Assembly (NCBI RefSeq): GCF_022170825.1
Contig: NZ_CP081878.1
Span: 2,072,001-2,136,000 of the forward strand
Source: Exiguobacterium acetylicum
GTDB taxonomy: Bacteria > Bacillota > Bacilli > Exiguobacteriales > Exiguobacteriaceae
DNA length: 64,000 nucleotides
Direction: 5' to 3'
Shown here: piece by piece, positions 60,920 through 64,000 of the stretch
How the letters are laid out: each line of letters opens with the position of its first letter
Numbering within the stretch: position 1 is the stretch's first letter
Made by a program: the position numbers and the translations under genes
Notes under the pieces: generated by a model
Database searches by the model: none
What the model was told of the DNA's origin: nothing
Seen by the model: only the letters and a program-made list of their open reading frames with translations

Positions 60920-62014
60920 TCATCGCTCCATTCGAATCAATCGATCATCTCCGGTAGATGGATTTCCTCTACCGTCCGTATTGTTCGTAATATAATAAAT
61001 CGACGTCTCATCAATCCACACATCTCGAATCCGGCCTTGGTTTTCGACGATGCTCTTGACTTGTTTCGTCTCTAAATCGATTGTTTGTAATCGTTGTCCG
61101 ACAAGTGTTGCAAAATACAGTGTATCGTCTGCTACTGCAACTCCACTTGGTGCAACAGATTGCTCTCCTACTTCGTACCACGGCGTCACCAGTCCGTCTG
61201 CTTGTTCTTTTCCTTCAATCGTCGGCCATCCATAGTTTTTTTGTTCGATTCGATTAATTTCATCGTGTCCACTTTGACCGTGCTCACTTGCATACAATTG
61301 ATCATCGACGAAAACAAGTCCTTGTGGATTACGATGTCCAAGACTATAAACATATCCTTTTTGATTCCCCTCGAACGGTTTTCCTTCAGATGTGATGCGT
61401 AAAATTTTTCCTGCAAGTGAATCGATGTCTTGCGCCAACTCAGGATTTGCCGCGTCTCCTGCTGTGACGTAGAGCGCGTCTTCAGGTCCCCACTCCAGCC
61501 GTCCTCCGTTATGAATCGTCGCTCCCGGAATATCGTCGAGTAAGACACGTTCTTCCGTCCACTGGTCGCCTTCTTCTTTTATCGCAATGACGCGATTCGT
61601 TGCTTGTCCTTGTTTTGCGTACGTGTGGTAGACGTATGCCGTCTTATTGTCCTTAAAATCAGGATCAAGTACCATCCCAAGCAATCCACCTTCTCCTTCA
61701 GCGAGTACATCCTCTTTCAGCTGAAGGCGCATCCGTTCATAATCACCTTGTTCCCCTTTAACAATCGTTCCCTCTCGTTCTGTGATGTAAAATACCTCTC
61801 CTTCTCGGACGATATTCCACGGTGCGTTTAGCTCTTTAAATACAACTCCTTCTTGCGATTGAGATGATTGCGTCGCTTCTTGATCGCCTGAATCCTGCTG
61901 ATTATTTTCCTGTGTCGTCTGATTTGTTTCCTCTGTTGACGATTCTTCTGACGTTTGCGTACAGCCCACCAGAATCCCCGCTAACAGGAGGGGTATGACA
62001 TACCTTATTTTCAC
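60920..62014 (-). CDS. Glucose/sorbosone dehydrogenase-like lipoprotein
   Basis: This 364-residue protein has a lipoprotein signal (LVGC, Cys18), a long Ser/Thr/Glu/Gln-rich linker (about 20-55) and a six-bladed beta-propeller of the soluble quinoprotein glucose dehydrogenase family, with APWNI, EGGLLGMVLDPDF, NGGRLEWGPEDALYVTAGD, GHRNPQGL and SEHGQSGHDEIN segments. It may oxidise sugars with PQQ, but PQQ synthesis is not seen here and many relatives have unknown activity. A GTG start with GGGGG 8 nt upstream is used. Confidence 0.85.
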   Translation of the reverse strand: MKIRYVIPLLLAGILVGCTQTSEESSTEETNQTTQENNQQDSGDQEATQSSQSQEGVVFKELNAPWNIVREGEVFYITEREGTIVKGEQGDYERMRLQLKEDVLAEGEGGLLGMVLDPDFKDNKTAYVYHTYAKQGQATNRVIAIKEEGDQWTEERVLLDDIPGATIHNGGRLEWGPEDALYVTAGDAANPELAQDIDSLAGKILRITSEGKPFEGNQKGYVYSLGHRNPQGLVFVDDQLYASEHGQSGHDEINRIEQKNYGWPTIEGKEQADGLVTPWYEVGEQSVAPSGVAVADDTLYFATLVGQRLQTIDLETKQVKSIVENQGRIRDVWIDETSIYYITNNTDGRGNPSTGDDRLIRMER

Positions 62015-62077
62015 TGTTTTCTCCCCCTTTTAGTATTCTTGTTCCCGCTTCCCTTTAAATCATGCATCTGAATTGGC

Positions 62078-62115
62078 TCAAAAAAAGAACGAACCTCCGA
62101 AGAGATTCGTTCTTT
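62078..62115 (-). terminator. Terminator after ylaH
   Basis: A 14-bp stem (62084-62097 with 62102-62115, one G-U) capped by a UUCG tetraloop is followed by six or more Ts on the minus strand. Confidence 0.92.
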
Positions 62116-62135
62116 TGATTCATGACATGCTTCCG

Positions 62136-62489
62136 TCAAGAAGCTGTCCGTTCACGTTCACGCTTGACCATCCACATCCGGAAGCGATAAATGCCAAGGA
62201 CGAAGACCATCGCAAGGAGTACTTCAGGAATCGGCCATGTCCAGAAGACAAGCGTCAATGCTGCTGAGAATACGGCGAGCAAGAGATAGACGATCAGTGA
62301 TTTCCACCATGCTAGTTCCTTTGCAAATCCTAACTTAAAGACGACAAGCGTCAAGATGACGACGGTGATCATTAAAGGATAAAATCCCGCTTCGATGTTA
62401 TTCGGATCACTTCCAATACCGAGAAGTTTGGCGATGAACGGAATATCGTATTTCGAGAAATCAGAAGCAACGGCAGCTTGTGCATTCAT
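62136..62489 (-). CDS. ylaH: YlaH-like membrane protein
   Basis: This 117-residue protein has three membrane helices (about 36-53, 61-82 and 87-103) and a basic C-terminal tail (MWMVKRERER). It matches the YlaH family, found after typA in Bacillales. GGGGG lies 7 nt before the ATG. The function is unknown. Confidence 0.85.
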   Translation of the reverse strand: MNAQAAVASDFSKYDIPFIAKLLGIGSDPNNIEAGFYPLMITVVILTLVVFKLGFAKELAWWKSLIVYLLLAVFSAALTLVFWTWPIPEVLLAMVFVLGIYRFRMWMVKRERERTAS

Positions 62490-62515
62490 TGCCAGTCCCC
62501 CTATTCGTTCAAGAC

Positions 62516-64000
62516 TTAATCTTTACCTAGACGACGACGTTTTTCTTGTTTTTCACGTTCGTTCTTGTTCAAGACTTGTTTACGGAGACGAACCGATTGT
62601 GGCGTGATTTCACAGTACTCATCTTCGTTTAAGAATGTCAACGACTCTTCAAGTGAGAAGACACGTGGACGTTTAAGAACGTTCGTTGAATCTTTTGCAG
62701 ATGCACGCATGTTCGTTAATTGTTTTGCTTTAACGACGTTGACAGCGAGATCGACATCACGGTTACATTCGCCGATGATCATACCTTCGTATACTTCGAT
62801 ACCAGGCTCGATGAAGATCGTTCCACGGTCTTCAAGAGCTGAGATCGCGTAAGCAGTTGCTTTACCTGTTTCGATTGAGACCATAACTCCACTACGACGT
62901 CCACCGATATCCGCTTGGATGAACGGACGGTATTCTTCGAATGTGTGGTTCATGATTCCGTATCCGCGTGTTGCAGAGAGGAATTCGTTACGGTAACCGA
63001 TCAAACCACGTGAAGGAACGATGAATTCCATCTTCGTTTGACCGTTATCCATTGTTTGCATGTTCGTCAATTCACCTTTACGGAGACCGATTGATTCCAT
63101 GACAGAACCTGTGTACTCTTCCGGTGTATCGATGACGACGCGCTCGAATGGCTCGACTTTGACGCCTTCTTCTTCTTTGATGATTACTTGCGGTTTCGAT
63201 ACTTGAATTTCGTATCCTTCACGGCGCATGTTTTCGATCAAGATCCCGAGGTGAAGTTCTCCACGACCAGAAACGATCCAGCGGTCTGGTGAATCCGTGT
63301 TTTCGATACGGAGTGAAACGTCTGTTTCGAGTTCTTTTTCAAGACGCTCTTCGATTTTACGTGAAGTAACGAGATCCCCTTCACGACCAGCGAATGGCGA
63401 GTTGTTGACGATGAACGTCATTTGAAGCGTTGGCTCATCGATACGTAATAATGGGAGTGGATCAACATGTGAAGTCGGGCAAACCGTTTCACCAACGTTG
63501 ATGTCTTCCATACCAGCGATCGCAATCAAGTCTCCTGCTTTTGCAGTTTCGATTTCGACACGTTTAAGACCAAAGTAACCGAACAACTTCGTAACGCGGA
63601 AGTTTTTCGTTGAACCGTCAAGTTTCGAAAGCGAAACGCTGTCGCCAACTTTGATTTCTCCACGGAAGACACGACCGACACCGATCCGTCCAAGGTAGTT
63701 ATCATAGTCAAGCATCGTCACTTGGAACTGAAGCGGCTCCATTGTGTTATCGACAGGCGCTGGTGTGTGCTCAAGAATTAAATCAAGAACGTTCGTGATT
63801 GTATCTTCTTGTTTCTCTAATTCAGGTTCGAATGAACTTGAGCCGTTAACTGCCGATGCATAAACGACTGGGAATTCGAGTTGATCTTCGTCAGCTCCGA
63901 GGTCGATCAAGAGATCAACGACTTCGTCGACGACTTCAAGAGGACGGACCATCGGTTTGTCAATTTTGTTGACGACGACGATTGGTTGTAGTCCTTGCTC
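62516..64000 (-). CDS. typA: Ribosome-associated GTPase TypA/BipA, N-terminus cut by window
   Basis: The frame is open to the right edge, giving 494 visible residues of about 610. The G4 motif NKID is visible near the edge; G1-G3 lie outside. Domains II, III and V and the BipA-specific C-terminal domain are present (with GYGIMNHTFEEYRP and RASAKDSTNVLKRP). TypA is a translational GTPase linked to 50S assembly and stress or cold adaptation. Confidence 0.97.
   Translation of the reverse strand, partial: EQGLQPIVVVNKIDKPMVRPLEVVDEVVDLLIDLGADEDQLEFPVVYASAVNGSSSFEPELEKQEDTITNVLDLILEHTPAPVDNTMEPLQFQVTMLDYDNYLGRIGVGRVFRGEIKVGDSVSLSKLDGSTKNFRVTKLFGYFGLKRVEIETAKAGDLIAIAGMEDINVGETVCPTSHVDPLPLLRIDEPTLQMTFIVNNSPFAGREGDLVTSRKIEERLEKELETDVSLRIENTDSPDRWIVSGRGELHLGILIENMRREGYEIQVSKPQVIIKEEEGVKVEPFERVVIDTPEEYTGSVMESIGLRKGELTNMQTMDNGQTKMEFIVPSRGLIGYRNEFLSATRGYGIMNHTFEEYRPFIQADIGGRRSGVMVSIETGKATAYAISALEDRGTIFIEPGIEVYEGMIIGECNRDVDLAVNVVKAKQLTNMRASAKDSTNVLKRPRVFSLEESLTFLNEDEYCEITPQSVRLRKQVLNKNEREKQEKRRRLGKD

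Overview
The window looks like a chromosomal housekeeping region of a low-to-mid GC Gram-positive bacterium of the order Bacillales. Gene order follows Bacillus subtilis over long stretches (ylaG to pycA, ctaA to ctaG, ylbF to rpmF, the dcw division cluster, ylmD to divIVA, ileS to lspA to the pyr operon). The sporulation genes expected inside these blocks in Bacillus are missing, and murF sits in the dcw cluster. A non-sporulating relative such as Exiguobacterium fits best; this genus call is an inference from synteny and memory, not from a database search. Nearly all genes are on the minus strand. I see no insertion sequence, prophage, CRISPR array, tRNA or rRNA.

Layout. 1-1.9 kb: an NAD(P)H:quinone oxidoreductase cut by the left edge and a GNAT acetyltransferase. 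2-13.6 kb (read right to left): the complete pyrimidine operon pyrR-pyrP-pyrB-pyrC-carA-carB-pyrK-pyrD-pyrF-pyrE. PyrR-type RNA loops precede pyrR, pyrP and pyrB. The pyrR and pyrB sites have terminators; the pyrP site has none and could instead mask the ribosome-binding site. 13.7-18.2 kb: rluD, lspA and ileS, the last behind a T-box riboswitch whose promoter lies inside the end of divIVA. 18.2-21.7 kb: divIVA, ylmH, ylmG, sepF, ylmE, ylmD. 21.8-33.7 kb: the dcw cluster rsmH-ftsL-pbpB-murF-mraY-murD-murG-divIB-ftsA-ftsZ, with no mraZ, murE, murB or spoVD/spoVE.

33.9-41.6 kb: bshC (bacillithiol), a DUF3397 membrane protein, panE, rpmF with yceD, tmcAL (plus strand, its 3' end overlapping sepM), coaD, rsmD, ylbG and ylbF. 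41.7-43.3 kb: a RimK-like ATP-grasp enzyme, a YugN-like protein and a small unknown. 43.3-51.6 kb: a caa3-type cytochrome oxidase system: sco, DUF420, ctaG, ctaF, ctaE, ctaD, ctaC, ctaB, and ctaA divergent. A perfect Crp/Fnr-type palindrome lies in the ctaB-ctaA gap. 51.6-58.1 kb: a photolyase, pyruvate carboxylase, ftsW and ylaN. 58.2-64 kb: an unknown protein, a PhoH/PIN ATPase, a YlaL-like protein, YlaI, a sugar-dehydrogenase-like lipoprotein, YlaH and typA, which runs off the right edge.

I did not find a clearly new multi-gene system. The best leads are regulatory: the terminator-free PyrR site at pyrP, the Crp/Fnr palindrome between ctaA and ctaB, and the overlapping tmcAL/sepM ends with competing hairpins. 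Among proteins they are three uncharacterised ones at 41.7, 43.1 and 58.2 kb.
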